This document shows positions 18,157 to 28,275 of a DNA stretch of 64,000 nucleotides, piece after piece. The notes under the pieces are model-generated. The model ran no database searches. It worked only from the letters and a program-made list of their open reading frames with translations, and was not told the DNA's origin. Position 1 is the first letter of the stretch. The number at the start of each line of letters is the position of its first letter. Origin of the DNA: Ruegeria meonggei (GTDB lineage: Bacteria; Pseudomonadota; Alphaproteobacteria; Rhodobacterales; Rhodobacteraceae); contig NZ_FWFP01000012.1 of assembly GCF_900172215.1 (NCBI RefSeq), positions 1 through 64,000 of the forward strand. Reading direction: 5' to 3'. The position numbers and the translations under genes were made by a program.

Positions 18157-21100
18157 ATGAGTCAGCCACAAATATCGCTCAATGACCGTTTCGATCTGGA
18201 TAGAAATCCCGTTCTTTTGAACGGAACTCAGGCGCTTGTCCGCTTGATGCTGATGCAAAAGGCGCGCGACTTGCAGGCCGGGTTGAATACAGCCGGGCTG
18301 GTGACCGGGTATCGCGGCTCACCGCTGGGTGCAGTGGATCAGCAGATGGTGCGTGCGCAAAAGCACCTGACGAAAAGCGACGTCATCTTTCAATACGGCC
18401 TGAACGAGGATTTGGCCGCCACCGCGCTGTGGGGCAGCCAGCAGGCTGGACTGCGTGGGGACGGGCGGTTCGATGGCGTGTTCGGCCTGTGGTACGGCAA
18501 AGGTCCGGGCGTCGACAGGTCCGGCGACGTGATGCGCCACGCGAATATGGCGGGTACTGCCGAACATGGCGGTGTTTTGGTGGCCATGGGTGATGATCAC
18601 ACCGGAGAAAGTTCGACCGTGCTGCATCAATCCGAATGGTCCCTGGTCGACATGTATATGCCGATTGTCAGCCCGGCGGGTGTGCAAGAGATTCTGGATT
18701 ACGGTATCTACGGCTTCGCTCTCAGCAGGTTTGCCGGCGTCTGGGTCGGGCTGAAGACGATGAAAGACACGATCGAAGTCACTTCGGTCGTGGATGGCAG
18801 TGCCTACCGGATGAAGGTGTCGGTGCCCCAGTTCGACATGCCCGACGGAGGTTTGAACATCCGGCTGGGCGACACCCCGCACCTGCAAGAGGCGCGGATC
18901 ATCGACTATAAACGTTTTGCGGCCGAGACGTTCTCGCGGGTTAACAAGATGGACAAGCGGGTGTGGGGCAAACCGGGCGCCAAGATCGGCTTTGTTGCGG
19001 CGGGCAAAAACTGGCTGGACCTAAGCCATGCAATGTCATTGCTGAATATTGATGAGGCCGAAGCCGAACGGCTGGGGATCACCACCTACAAGATCGGACA
19101 GACCTTCCCGCTGGATATGACCGGGTTCCACGACTGGGCTGAAGGCCTGGACCTCATTGTAATCGTAGAAGAAAAGCGAAAACTGATCGAGGTTCAGGTC
19201 AAAGAGGCCATCTTTGACGACCGCCGTGGCCGCCGGGTGTATGGCTGGTACAAAGGCGGGGCAGGCGCGTTGCATCGTGAGGAGCTGTTTCCAACTCGGG
19301 GCGCACTGGACCCGATCATGATCGCCGAGAAGCTGGGCGAAATTCTGATCGAAGAAGGCCGCGATACCGACGGCGTGCGCGGCGGATTGGCGAAACTGTC
19401 CAATGCGCGACGGGCGGATAACGCGGAAGAGATCGCGACACGCCTGCCGTATTTCTGTTCGGGCTGCCCTCATAACAGCTCGACCAAAGTGCCGGATGGC
19501 AGCCGCGCCTATGCGGGGATTGGCTGTCACTATATGGTGCAGTGGATGGATCGAAACACCACCGGGTTCACCCAGATGGGCGGCGAGGGTGCCAACTGGA
19601 TCGGAGAAGAGCCGTTTTCGACGACAAATCACGTATTCCAGAACTTAGGCGACGGAACGTATAACCACTCAGGTGTTCAGGCGATCCGGGCGGCTTTGTC
19701 GGCAGGCACCAATATTACGTTCAAGATACTGTTCAACGATGCGGTCGCTATGACCGGCGGGCAGGGGAACGAGGGCGATCTGACCTCAGAACGGATCGTG
19801 GCCGAGGTTACGGCCATGGGTGTTCAGCATGTGGCCTTGGTCTATGACGAAAAGGAAGATGTGAACTTCAAGGCGCTGCCTTCCGCCGTCGAAACGTTCG
19901 AACGCGCGGATTTGATGCAAGTGCAGGAACGGTTTCGAGAAATCGAAGGTGTTTCGGTCATCGTGTATGTCCAGACCTGTGCTGCCGAAAAACGACGCCG
20001 CCGCAAGCGCGGCACATTCCCGGATCCGGATAAACGGGTCTTTATCAACACCGATATCTGCGAAGGATGTGGCGATTGCGGAGTGCAGTCGAACTGCGTC
20101 TCGATCGTACCAAAAGAGACTGAACTGGGCCGAAAGCGGGCGATTGACCAGTCCAGCTGCAACAAGGATTTCTCTTGCGTTAAAGGGTTTTGCCCGTCGT
20201 TCGTGACCTTAGAAGGCGCGCAAATCCGCAAGGAAGCAACCACCGAGATTGACCTGCCTGACTTGCCCGAACCCGTTCTGCCCAAGATCAACGGGACGCA
20301 TAACGTCGTAATCACTGGCGTTGGCGGGACAGGAGTGGTGACCTTGGGTGCGGTGTTGGCACAAGCTGCACAGATCGACGGCAAAGGGGCCGGCATGATG
20401 GAGATGGCGGGACTGGCCCAAAAAGGCGGCGCGGTGCATATTCATTGCCGCCTGGCCAACCATCCGGAAGACATCAGCGCCATTCGCGTCGCCACGGGTG
20501 AGGCGCATGCGCTGATCGGGGGTGACCTTGTGGTATCTGCGGGGGCCAAAACCCTGGGTCTGACGCGGGCGGGCCAAACGGGCGCCATAGTGAACAGCCA
20601 CGAAACCGTCACCGGGGATTTCACCCGCGATACCGAGTTCCAAATCCCAGGTGACCGGTTGGAGCTGGCTCTGCAGGCGCGGCTGAAAGAAGGCGTGTCG
20701 CTGTTTGATGCGACCGATCTGGCGCGGGCAGTGATGGGCGACTCGATCTATTCCAATATGATGATCTTTGGCGCGGCCTGGCAACAGGGCTTGCTGCCGG
20801 TCAGCCACAGCGCCATTTTGCAGGCGATTGAGCTGAACGGCACCGCCATTGAGCGCAACAAACGCGCCTTTGACATCGGCAGATGGGCCGTTTTGCACCC
20901 TCAGGAAGTCTCAGAGATTCTAAAGCCTAACTTGGCGGAATTGCCCAAAACTTTGGAACAAGTAATCGACCATAGGGCCCAACACCTGAAGGCTTATCAA
21001 AATGCGCGTCTGGCCAAACGGTATCAAAAGTTGGTCAACACGTTCGAGGATGATGATCTGAAAGAGGCTGTGGCAAAAGGCTATCATAAGCTGTTGTCCT

Positions 21101-21576
21101 ACAAGGACGAATACGAAGTCGCCCGGCTGATGCAGGACAGCCGCGATAAGGCTGCAGCCGAGTTTGACGGTGATTTCAAGATGACCTTCCATCTCGCGCC
21201 GCCCATTCTTGGAAAATCAGGCCCCGACGGGCGACCGCAAAAGAAGGCTTTTGGCGAATGGATGCTGGGGCCGATGAGGGTATTGGCCAAGCTGAAAGTT
21301 CTTCGCGGGACGCCTTTGGATATCTTTGGTTACAGTACCGAGCGCCGGATGGAGCGTGCTTTGATCAAGCAATATGAGAGGGATATCAAAGAGGTAACGT
21401 CGCTTGTTACCCCACAAACCCGCGACGCTGTGATATCTCTGGCGCGGTTGCCTCTGGATATTCGCGGGTTCGGTCCGGTGCTACAGGCCAACGAGGCTAA
21501 AGCAGCGAAACGACGCGAAGAATTGCTGGCTACTATTCGTCACGGAGGGCCGGAACTGCGCAGTGCCGCTGAGTAA
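18157..21576 (+). CDS. Indolepyruvate:ferredoxin oxidoreductase, fused alpha-beta
   Basis: A 1139-residue 2-oxoacid:ferredoxin oxidoreductase. It has an N-terminal pyrimidine-binding domain (about 25-250), a ThDP-binding domain (about 430-620, with GIGCH near 452 and GGQGNEGD near 535), a cysteine-rich Fe-S segment (about 630-675, with CEGCGDC, CNKDFSC and CPS), and a C-terminal gamma-like domain (about 705-900, GVGGTGVVTLGAVL). This fused form is known in proteobacteria as indolepyruvate:ferredoxin oxidoreductase. It oxidises indole-3-pyruvate and similar aryl oxoacids to acyl-CoA, so it should act in aromatic amino acid breakdown, including phenylalanine via phenylacetyl-CoA. The divergent LysR gene is its likely regulator. 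Confidence 0.92.
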   Translation: MSQPQISLNDRFDLDRNPVLLNGTQALVRLMLMQKARDLQAGLNTAGLVTGYRGSPLGAVDQQMVRAQKHLTKSDVIFQYGLNEDLAATALWGSQQAGLRGDGRFDGVFGLWYGKGPGVDRSGDVMRHANMAGTAEHGGVLVAMGDDHTGESSTVLHQSEWSLVDMYMPIVSPAGVQEILDYGIYGFALSRFAGVWVGLKTMKDTIEVTSVVDGSAYRMKVSVPQFDMPDGGLNIRLGDTPHLQEARIIDYKRFAAETFSRVNKMDKRVWGKPGAKIGFVAAGKNWLDLSHAMSLLNIDEAEAERLGITTYKIGQTFPLDMTGFHDWAEGLDLIVIVEEKRKLIEVQVKEAIFDDRRGRRVYGWYKGGAGALHREELFPTRGALDPIMIAEKLGEILIEEGRDTDGVRGGLAKLSNARRADNAEEIATRLPYFCSGCPHNSSTKVPDGSRAYAGIGCHYMVQWMDRNTTGFTQMGGEGANWIGEEPFSTTNHVFQNLGDGTYNHSGVQAIRAALSAGTNITFKILFNDAVAMTGGQGNEGDLTSERIVAEVTAMGVQHVALVYDEKEDVNFKALPSAVETFERADLMQVQERFREIEGVSVIVYVQTCAAEKRRRRKRGTFPDPDKRVFINTDICEGCGDCGVQSNCVSIVPKETELGRKRAIDQSSCNKDFSCVKGFCPSFVTLEGAQIRKEATTEIDLPDLPEPVLPKINGTHNVVITGVGGTGVVTLGAVLAQAAQIDGKGAGMMEMAGLAQKGGAVHIHCRLANHPEDISAIRVATGEAHALIGGDLVVSAGAKTLGLTRAGQTGAIVNSHETVTGDFTRDTEFQIPGDRLELALQARLKEGVSLFDATDLARAVMGDSIYSNMMIFGAAWQQGLLPVSHSAILQAIELNGTAIERNKRAFDIGRWAVLHPQEVSEILKPNLAELPKTLEQVIDHRAQHLKAYQNARLAKRYQKLVNTFEDDDLKEAVAKGYHKLLSYKDEYEVARLMQDSRDKAAAEFDGDFKMTFHLAPPILGKSGPDGRPQKKAFGEWMLGPMRVLAKLKVLRGTPLDIFGYSTERRMERALIKQYERDIKEVTSLVTPQTRDAVISLARLPLDIRGFGPVLQANEAKAAKRREELLATIRHGGPELRSAAE

Positions 21577-21610
21577 ATCGTCACAGGAATGTCACGATCC
21601 CTAGGCAAAA

Positions 21611-21641
21611 TTGTTGCTTACGCCTATCCTGCAGGCAACAA
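21611..21641 (+). promoter_or_regulatory. Inverted repeat before the acyltransferase gene
   Basis: TTGTTGC (21611-21617) and GCAACAA (21635-21641) form a 7-bp inverted repeat across a 17-nt spacer, ending 16 nt before the acyltransferase start codon. It could be an operator or a leader hairpin close to the CGGAG ribosome binding site. Function unknown. Confidence 0.35.
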
Positions 21642-21656
21642 CCTACGGAGACCAGA

Positions 21657-22535
21657 ATGCCCTCGCGCCGTCATGTCGTTCGTGACATTTCCTACGCCTA
21701 TTCTGCCGAAACCAAAGGCGGACGTATGGTGATCAAACTGATGGAGAACACGACCGGGCGCATGCGCCTGATCAAACGTGCCGACGGGTATGAGCAAGAG
21801 GTCGCCCAGGGACGCGATTTCTGGGAAGTGATCGTCGAACGCTATGGTCTGACGCTGGACGTGGTCGGTGGGGCGTTGTCCAACATCCCAAAAGACGGCC
21901 CGCTGATCCTGATTGCCAACCACCCCTATGGTATTCTCGACGGTTTGATGATGGGCCATATGCTGGCGCAGGCACGCGGAGATTTTCGCATTCTAGCCAA
22001 CCACGTCTTTCGCAAGGCCGAAGATCTGAACCGTATCGTTCTGCCAATCTCGTTCGATGCAACCAAAGAGGCAATGAAGCTGAATCTCGATACCCGGAAA
22101 ACGGCGTTGAATTACCTGGGCGAGGGCGGTGCGATCGGGATATTCCCTGGCGGCACGGTCAGCACGGCGGTTAAACCGTTTTCCTACCCGATGGATCCAG
22201 GGTGGCGTGGGTTCACGGCACGGATGGTAGCCAAATCCAACGCCACGGTTGTTCCGGTGTTTTTTGACGGCCACACCTCGCGCCTGTTTCAGATTGCCAG
22301 CCATCTGCACAACACTCTGCGCATGGGTTTGCTGATCAAAGAGTTCAAAAAGCGCGTTGATACAAATGTCAAAGTCGTGATCGGTGAACCCATCGGTCGC
22401 GACGTTCTGGACCCGATGGGCAAGGACACGCGCAAGATGATGGATTTCTTGCGCAAAGCCACGTATGAGCTGTCCCCAACGCCGTTGGAGTCATATGACT
22501 ACGGCTATGAATTTGAGGAACGGCATCGCGCCTAA
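21657..22535 (+). CDS. Lysophospholipid acyltransferase family protein
   Basis: A 292-residue PlsC-like acyltransferase. The catalytic His motif is of the NHPYGILDG form (about residues 83-91), which is the variant of HX4D seen in the hemolysin-like/LPLAT branch. The second block [13 protein letters not shown] (about 162-174) corresponds to the usual EGTR-like region. There is no clear TM anchor. The likely role is acylation of a lysophospholipid or of an ornithine/glutamine lipid intermediate at the inner membrane; substrate is not decidable. murI follows 8 nt downstream, so the two are probably cotranscribed. Confidence 0.85.
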   Translation: MPSRRHVVRDISYAYSAETKGGRMVIKLMENTTGRMRLIKRADGYEQEVAQGRDFWEVIVERYGLTLDVVGGALSNIPKDGPLILIANHPYGILDGLMMGHMLAQARGDFRILANHVFRKAEDLNRIVLPISFDATKEAMKLNLDTRKTALNYLGEGGAIGIFPGGTVSTAVKPFSYPMDPGWRGFTARMVAKSNATVVPVFFDGHTSRLFQIASHLHNTLRMGLLIKEFKKRVDTNVKVVIGEPIGRDVLDPMGKDTRKMMDFLRKATYELSPTPLESYDYGYEFEERHRA

Positions 22536-22543
22536 AGGGGCAA

Positions 22544-23353
22544 ATGGCAGTAGGCATTTTTGATTCTGGTTTGGGCGGTCTCACCGTTCTGGACGCCGCG
22601 CAGAAACGTCTGCCGGACGTGGATTTCCTGTATTTCGCGGACAATGTTCACGCGCCTTATGGCGTGCGTGATGCAGAAAACATCTACGACCTTACGCGCA
22701 GCGCGGTAACGGACCTGTGGAACAGGGGCTGTGATCTGGTGATTCTGGCCTGCAATACCGCCAGCGCCGCGGCGCTGCGCCGGATGCAGGAAGAAGGCGT
22801 TCCCGAAGGCAAGCGGGTCTTGGGGGTCTTTGTACCACTGATCGAGGCGCTGACCGAACGGCAATGGGGTGACAACAGCCCGCCGCGCGAAGTGGCGGTC
22901 AAACACGTGGCGCTGTTTGCAACGCCTGCGACCGTGTCCAGCCGGGCGTTTCAACGCGAACTGGCGTTTCGCGCCATTGGTGTGGATGTCGAGGCACAGG
23001 CCTGTGGCGGCGTGGTCGATGCCATCGAGGACGGCGACATGATCCTGGCCGAGGCTTTGGTGCGTAGCCATGTGGATGCGCTGAGACGCAAAATGCCAGA
23101 ACCGCAGGCTGCAATTCTGGGGTGTACCCATTACCCGTTGATGGCCGAAGCTTTCCAGAAAGCGTTGGGTCCGGATGTGCAGGTGTTCAGCCAGGGTGAT
23201 TTGGTGGCTGAAAGTCTGGCGGATTACTTAGAACGCCATCCAAAAATGATGGGGGCAGGTTCGGGTGGCTATCTGACGACCGGAAAGCCGGAATTTGTCA
23301 GCGACCGGGCGACACAGTTCCTCCGACGACATATCTCGTTTCAGGCCGTCTGA
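22544..23353 (+). CDS. murI: Glutamate racemase
   Basis: A 269-residue Asp/Glu racemase family enzyme that converts L- to D-glutamate for peptidoglycan. The N-terminal [11 protein letters not shown] motif, the first catalytic cysteine in ACNTASA (about 69) and the second in GCTHYPL (about 192) are all present, so it should be active. It starts 8 nt after the acyltransferase stop with AGGGGC just before the ATG. Confidence 0.95.
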   Translation: MAVGIFDSGLGGLTVLDAAQKRLPDVDFLYFADNVHAPYGVRDAENIYDLTRSAVTDLWNRGCDLVILACNTASAAALRRMQEEGVPEGKRVLGVFVPLIEALTERQWGDNSPPREVAVKHVALFATPATVSSRAFQRELAFRAIGVDVEAQACGGVVDAIEDGDMILAEALVRSHVDALRRKMPEPQAAILGCTHYPLMAEAFQKALGPDVQVFSQGDLVAESLADYLERHPKMMGAGSGGYLTTGKPEFVSDRATQFLRRHISFQAV

Positions 23354-23446
23354 CTTCGGTCAAGGACTGCGCCTTTCTCATTCCTTAACTCAAAGACCGT
23401 CACATCGGCGGTCGTGACATGTGACACACTGAACGAGAGGTCTGAC

Positions 23447-24475
23447 ATGACCCACAAAATCGCAATTTTGGGTGCATCCGGCTATACCGGCGCCGAACTT
23501 GTACGGCTGATCGCCGAGCACCCGAATATGACCATCGCCGCCCTGGCCGCTGAGCGAAAGGCGGGCCAGTCGATGGCGCAGGTCTTTCCGCATCTGCGCC
23601 ACATGAACCTGCCGGATCTCTGCAAAATCTCGGAAATTGATTTCTCGCAGATCGATCTGTGCTTTTGCGCCTTGCCGCACAAAACAAGCCAGGAGGTTAT
23701 CCGCAACCTTCCAAAAACTCTGAAGATCGTTGATTTGTCAGCAGATTTTCGGCTGCGGGATGCTGATGAATATGAAAAATGGTACGGGAACCCGCACACT
23801 GCTTTGGATGATCAGCAAGAGGCTGTCTACGGCCTGACCGAGTTTTACCGGGACGACATCCGTGCAGCACGGCTGGTGGCGGGTACAGGTTGCAACGCGG
23901 CTACAGGGCAGTATGTACTGCGGCCGTTGATTTCGGCCGGGGTGATTGATCTGGACGATATCATTCTGGACATGAAATGCGCTGTGTCCGGCGCTGGCCG
24001 TTCGCTAAAGGAAAACCTGCTGCATGCAGAACTGAGCGAAGGCTACAGTGCCTATGCTGTCGGCGGAACGCACCGTCACTTGGGTGAGTTCGATCAGGAG
24101 TTCTCGGCCTTGGCTGGACGCACCGTGCACGTACAGTTCACGCCGCATCTGATCCCGGCCAATCGGGGCATTCTGGCCACGGCTTATGTCAAAGGCGATC
24201 CGACAAGTGTGTACGAAACGCTGTTGAATGCTTATGAAAATGAACCGTTTATCCAGATGCTCCCGTTTGGCGAAACCCCGTCGACGCACCATGTGCGGGG
24301 CTCGAACTTTTGCCATATCGGTGTGGTTGCCGACAGGATCGAGCGTCGCGCCATTGTCGTCGGTGCGTTGGATAACCTGACAAAAGGTAGCAGCGGCCAA
24401 GCCTTGCAGAATGCCAACCTGATGTTAGGTGAGATTGAAACCCAGGGGCTGATGATGGCGCCTTTGTTCCCGTGA
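23447..24475 (+). CDS. argC: N-acetyl-gamma-glutamyl-phosphate reductase
   Basis: A 342-residue NADPH-dependent reductase of arginine synthesis, which makes N-acetylglutamate semialdehyde. The nucleotide-binding [13 protein letters not shown] motif is at residues 9-21. The catalytic Cys lies in [12 protein letters not shown] (about 150), and a His is at GGTHRHLGE (about 210). The start at 23447 follows GAGAGG with a 6-nt gap; a longer frame from 23414 has no ribosome binding site. The next gene, ccmE, starts 8 nt after the stop. Confidence 0.96.
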   Translation: MTHKIAILGASGYTGAELVRLIAEHPNMTIAALAAERKAGQSMAQVFPHLRHMNLPDLCKISEIDFSQIDLCFCALPHKTSQEVIRNLPKTLKIVDLSADFRLRDADEYEKWYGNPHTALDDQQEAVYGLTEFYRDDIRAARLVAGTGCNAATGQYVLRPLISAGVIDLDDIILDMKCAVSGAGRSLKENLLHAELSEGYSAYAVGGTHRHLGEFDQEFSALAGRTVHVQFTPHLIPANRGILATAYVKGDPTSVYETLLNAYENEPFIQMLPFGETPSTHHVRGSNFCHIGVVADRIERRAIVVGALDNLTKGSSGQALQNANLMLGEIETQGLMMAPLFP

Positions 24476-24482
24476 GGACGGT

Positions 24483-24929
24483 ATGAAAACGCTCAAGAAA
24501 CGTCGTCGTGTCCAAGTTATCGTGTTGGCAGTCGTGGCTCTGGCCTTGTCTACAGCGTTGATCGGCTATGCGATGCGGGACGGGATCAACTTTTTCCGCT
24601 CGCCCAGTCAGGTGATCGCCGAACCACCCAAACCGACCGAGGTATTTCGCATCGGCGGTCTGGTCGAGGAAGGCTCGATCATTCGCGGACAAGGTGAGAC
24701 GGTGCAATTTGTGGTGACCGATGGCGGCGAAAGCGTGCCCGTGGCGTTTACTGGCGTGTTGCCGGACCTGTTTACCGAAAATCAGGGGATGGTGGGCACC
24801 GGATCTTATGTGGACGGTGTGTTTGTTGCCACTGAAATCCTCGCGAAACATGATGAGACCTATATGCCAAAAGAGGTCGTGGATGCCCTGAAAGAGCAAG
24901 GCGTCTACAAGGAAGCCGGCGAGGGTTGA
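24483..24929 (+). CDS. ccmE: Cytochrome c maturation haem chaperone CcmE
   Basis: A 148-residue periplasmic haem chaperone with an N-terminal basic stretch and TM anchor (about 10-30), an OB-fold, and the haem-binding motif KHDETYMP with His123 and Tyr127. CcmE holds haem covalently and passes it to CcmF/CcmH for attachment to apocytochrome c. Downstream ccmF and ccmH complete the ligation module, but a lysis gene pair lies between ccmE and ccmF. Confidence 0.95.
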   Translation: MKTLKKRRRVQVIVLAVVALALSTALIGYAMRDGINFFRSPSQVIAEPPKPTEVFRIGGLVEEGSIIRGQGETVQFVVTDGGESVPVAFTGVLPDLFTENQGMVGTGSYVDGVFVATEILAKHDETYMPKEVVDALKEQGVYKEAGEG

Positions 24930-25053
24930 AACACAACTCAAAGCGATAGTCTGAAAAGGGCGTTGCGTGTTCAGGACATGCACCGCCCTTTCTAATTGCC
25001 CCTTCTTAACCGGCTTGCCCCAGCGTTTGATCATATCAACGGCGGAGGGTGAG

Positions 25054-25665
25054 ATGCAGACGGTGCGACGGATTGCGACGGAAATCGTGGCGCGCGAAGG
25101 TGGATTTGTCGACGATCCCGATGATCCCGGAGGGGCGACCAAATTCGGTGTGACCATTCATACCATGCGGCGCCTGGGGCTGGACCTGTCGGGGGATGGG
25201 CACATTGACCGGTCTGATGTGCGCTTGCTTAGTAAATCTCAGGCTGTTGATGTGTTTGTGCGTCACTACTTTGAGCAGCCGCGACTGGGATTGCTGCCCG
25301 AGGTCCTGCAAGACTCAGTGTTCGACATGTACGTCAATGCAGGCGCACAGGCAGTGAAAATTCTGCAAAGGCTGCTGCAAGACATGGGATTCGGCGTCAC
25401 TGTGGACGGGCTTGTAGGCCCGGAAACAGCACAAGCCTGTCAAAGCGCCGCTGTCCCGGAACCAATGGCCCTGCGCGATGCTTATGGGGTGGCGCGACGG
25501 AACTATTATTTCCGTCTGGCCGACCGCCGGCGGTCCTCGCGCAAGTATGCTCGGAGCCGGGCGGGTGGAAAAGGCGGTTGGATTCGACGGGCCGAGAAAT
25601 TCATCTCACCTGCTTATCACTATAGCGACGCGGAATTTCGAAAGAGGGTAGCAGGATGGGATTGA
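25054..25665 (+). CDS. GH108-type endolysin (N-acetylmuramidase), GTA lysis-like
   Basis: A 203-residue peptidoglycan hydrolase of the glycoside hydrolase 108 family. The catalytic Glu15 lies in AREGGFVDDPDDPGGATKFG (the family EGG motif), and a C-terminal peptidoglycan-binding segment follows (about 85-150). An EF-hand-like loop, DLSGDGHIDRSD, is inserted at about 47-58, suggesting calcium binding. No signal peptide is seen, so it needs a holin, and one is encoded next with a 10-nt overlap. The pair resembles rcc00555/rcc00556, the lysis cassette of the Rhodobacter gene transfer agent. The start at 25054 has GGAGGGTGAG just upstream; an earlier frame start at 24967 lacks one. Confidence 0.8.
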   Translation: MQTVRRIATEIVAREGGFVDDPDDPGGATKFGVTIHTMRRLGLDLSGDGHIDRSDVRLLSKSQAVDVFVRHYFEQPRLGLLPEVLQDSVFDMYVNAGAQAVKILQRLLQDMGFGVTVDGLVGPETAQACQSAAVPEPMALRDAYGVARRNYYFRLADRRRSSRKYARSRAGGKGGWIRRAEKFISPAYHYSDAEFRKRVAGWD

Positions 25666-26234
25666 TCTCGAACGTATTGGCGTTTCTGTTTGGCGGCGGA
25701 CGCAATGTCGTTCGCGAAACCGCCGAAGTTTTTCGGGAAAACGCTGAAAAAGGTGCTGAACGCAACCTTACCCGTCAACATCAGGCGATGGCGCAGTTTG
25801 CGTCAGAGTTTCAAGCACCGACTAAGGGCGCGTTTGATCGGTTTATGGATGGCCTCAACCGGCTGCCACGGCCAGCGATGGCGTTGGGGACTCTGGGCCT
25901 GTTTGGTGCGGCGATGGTCGACCCGCTGTGGTTTACTGCAAGGATGCAGGGAATTGCGTTGGTGCCGGAACCACTTTGGTGGCTGCTGGGGGTCGTTGTG
26001 TCATTTTACTTCGGCGCGCGGCATCAGACCAAGGTTCAGGACTTGCAGCGCGAGATATCGGTTACGATGCAACGCACGCCTCAGGTGATGCGAAATCTTG
26101 AAGCGCTGAGTAAATTGCGCGCCGACAGCGTGGGCGCAGCAGATCCGGGCACAGACGCGGTTTTGGCAGAAGAAGCGGCCCACCCAGAAGAAAATCGCGC
26201 GCTGGAGGATTGGCGAAGCAGCCGTGCAGCTTAA
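25656..26234 (+). CDS. Holin (3TM superfamily), GTA lysis-like
   Basis: A 192-residue protein with an amphipathic N-terminus, a central pair of TM helices (about 72-92 and 103-121) and a charged C-terminal tail. It matches the Holin_3TMs family found beside endolysins in Rhodobacteraceae. Holins open the inner membrane so that a signal-less endolysin reaches the cell wall. It overlaps the endolysin gene by 10 nt. No other phage or GTA structural gene is in the window, which fits a detached lysis module better than a prophage. Confidence 0.75.
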   Translation: MGLISNVLAFLFGGGRNVVRETAEVFRENAEKGAERNLTRQHQAMAQFASEFQAPTKGAFDRFMDGLNRLPRPAMALGTLGLFGAAMVDPLWFTARMQGIALVPEPLWWLLGVVVSFYFGARHQTKVQDLQREISVTMQRTPQVMRNLEALSKLRADSVGAADPGTDAVLAEEAAHPEENRALEDWRSSRAA

Positions 26235-26310
26235 CCCGCGACACTATGCTCGCCCCGAAGGGGGCGAAAGTGATTGGTGCTTGCCGGGCAACAGGATTAT
26301 ATCCAAGGCC

Positions 26311-28275
26311 ATGATTACAGAACTTGGCCACTTCGCCCTGATACTCGCCTTTCTGGTTGCGATCGTGCAATCAGTTGTTCCCCTTATCGGTGCTGCCAAG
26401 CGGTGGCCGGGGTGGATGTCATTCGCCGAACCTGCGGCGATCATTCAGTTCCTGCTGGTCGGGTTTTCCTTTTGGGTGCTGGTTTGGGCGTTTGTTACGT
26501 CCGATTTTTCGCTTCGGATCGTGGTCGAGAACAGCCATTCCGCCAAACCGATGCTTTACAAGATCAGTGGGACATGGGGCAACCACGAGGGCTCGATGCT
26601 GTTATGGGTCCTCATCGTTTCACTGTTTGGGGCCATGGCTGCGGTGTTTGGTGGTGGTCTGCCGCCAACGCTGAAAGCCAGGGTTTTAGCAGTTCAGTCA
26701 GCGATTGCTGTGGCATTCTTTGCCTTTATTCTGTTCACCTCAAACCCGTTCGACCGGCTGATCGTTGCCCCGTTTGATGGGCGGGACCTGAACCCGCTGC
26801 TGCAGGATCCCGGTTTGGCTTTCCATCCACCGTTTCTGTACCTGGGTTACGTTGGTCTCAGCATGGCGTTCAGCTTTGCGGTCGCCGCCTTGATCGAGGG
26901 GCGCGTTGACGCAGCCTGGGGTCGGTGGGTAAGACCCTGGACACTGGCCGCCTGGATTTTCCTGACCATTGGTATCGCGCTGGGGTCCTGGTGGGCCTAT
27001 TACGAACTTGGCTGGGGCGGTTTCTGGTTCTGGGATCCGGTGGAAAATGCGTCATTCATGCCATGGTTGTTGGCTGCTGCGTTGCTGCATTCGGCCATTG
27101 TGGTTGAAAAACGCGAGGCGCTGAAAAGCTGGACTATCCTGCTGGCGATCATCGCGTTCGGGTTTTCTCTGATCGGGACGTTCATTGTGCGGTCCGGGCT
27201 GCTGACATCGGTCCATGCCTTTGCCAATGACCCGGAGCGCGGTGTGTTCATCCTGTTTATTCTGGTCATCTTCATCGGAGGTGCGCTGACGCTGTTTGCC
27301 GCTCGTGCGCAGGCGATGGAGGCCAAAGGCGTTTTTGGTATGGTCAGCCGCGAAAGCGCGCTGGTTCTGAACAACGTCCTGCTGGCCGTCAGCTGTTTCG
27401 TGGTGTTTTTCGGGACGATGTGGCCGATGGTGGCTGAGATGGCCTTTGACCGCAAACTCTCGGTCGGGGCACCGTTTTTCAACGCCGCCTTTACACCGTT
27501 CATGATTGCATTGGGCATCGCAATGCCGGTGGGGGCGATGCTGCCGTGGAAACGGGGCAAAATCGGCAAAGCAGCCTTTTCATTGCGCTACGCCTTTGTG
27601 TTGGCGGTTGCCTTGGCATTGCTGGTCTGGGTGATGCAGACTGAACGCAGCGCTCTGGGCCCGATTGGGCTGTTTTTGGGCGCATGGATCACCTTTGGCG
27701 CTATCGTTGATCTCTGGAGTCGTACGGGCCGCAAGGGCAGTTTCCAGCGCCTGTTCCGTCTGCCCGGGGCGGATTGGGGCAAGGCCGTGGCCCATACAGG
27801 CATGGGCGTGACCATGTTCGCTATTGCTGGTCTGACCGCGTGGGAGGTTGAAGACATCCGCGTCGCGCAGCCCGGTCAACCTTTTGAGGTTGGTCAATTC
27901 ACTCTGACACTGGAGGATGTCCGCAACGTCGAGGGACCTAACTACTTCTCGACCACCGCCGATGTTCTGGTGCAGCAGGACGGGCGGACCATTGGTACGC
28001 TCCATCCGGAAAAGCGCGACTATCCGGTAGCGCGCATGCCAACCACCGAAGCGGCCATCGACTACCGCTTTTTGCGGGACCTTTATGTGGTTATCGGCGA
28101 TCAGCAAGCTGATGGCGGCTGGGTTATGCGGACGTATATCAAACCCCTGGCAAATTGGATCTGGGGCGGGTGTATCCTGATGGCTCTGGGTGGGCTGCTC
28201 AGCTTGTCTGACAGACGGTTCCGTGTCGCTGCCGGTGCGCGCAAGGCTCCTGCTGGCGGGGTACCTGCGGAATGA
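26311..28275 (+). CDS. ccmF: Haem lyase CcmF
   Basis: A 654-residue polytopic protein that ligates haem to apocytochrome c. The haem-handling WWD motif is clear (WGGFWFWDPVENASFMPW, about 228-245), as are the conserved periplasmic loop histidines and about 14-15 TM helices with a large periplasmic segment near the C-terminus. I place the start at 26311 (MITELGHFALIL), the normal CcmF N-terminus, although the ribosome binding site there is weak. ccmH overlaps its end by 4 nt. Confidence 0.95.
   Translation: MITELGHFALILAFLVAIVQSVVPLIGAAKRWPGWMSFAEPAAIIQFLLVGFSFWVLVWAFVTSDFSLRIVVENSHSAKPMLYKISGTWGNHEGSMLLWVLIVSLFGAMAAVFGGGLPPTLKARVLAVQSAIAVAFFAFILFTSNPFDRLIVAPFDGRDLNPLLQDPGLAFHPPFLYLGYVGLSMAFSFAVAALIEGRVDAAWGRWVRPWTLAAWIFLTIGIALGSWWAYYELGWGGFWFWDPVENASFMPWLLAAALLHSAIVVEKREALKSWTILLAIIAFGFSLIGTFIVRSGLLTSVHAFANDPERGVFILFILVIFIGGALTLFAARAQAMEAKGVFGMVSRESALVLNNVLLAVSCFVVFFGTMWPMVAEMAFDRKLSVGAPFFNAAFTPFMIALGIAMPVGAMLPWKRGKIGKAAFSLRYAFVLAVALALLVWVMQTERSALGPIGLFLGAWITFGAIVDLWSRTGRKGSFQRLFRLPGADWGKAVAHTGMGVTMFAIAGLTAWEVEDIRVAQPGQPFEVGQFTLTLEDVRNVEGPNYFSTTADVLVQQDGRTIGTLHPEKRDYPVARMPTTEAAIDYRFLRDLYVVIGDQQADGGWVMRTYIKPLANWIWGGCILMALGGLLSLSDRRFRVAAGARKAPAGGVPAE

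Noticed and set aside
24967-26234. Prophage remnant
   Set aside because: Only endolysin and holin are present, with no integrase, capsid or att-like repeats, and composition matches the neighbours.
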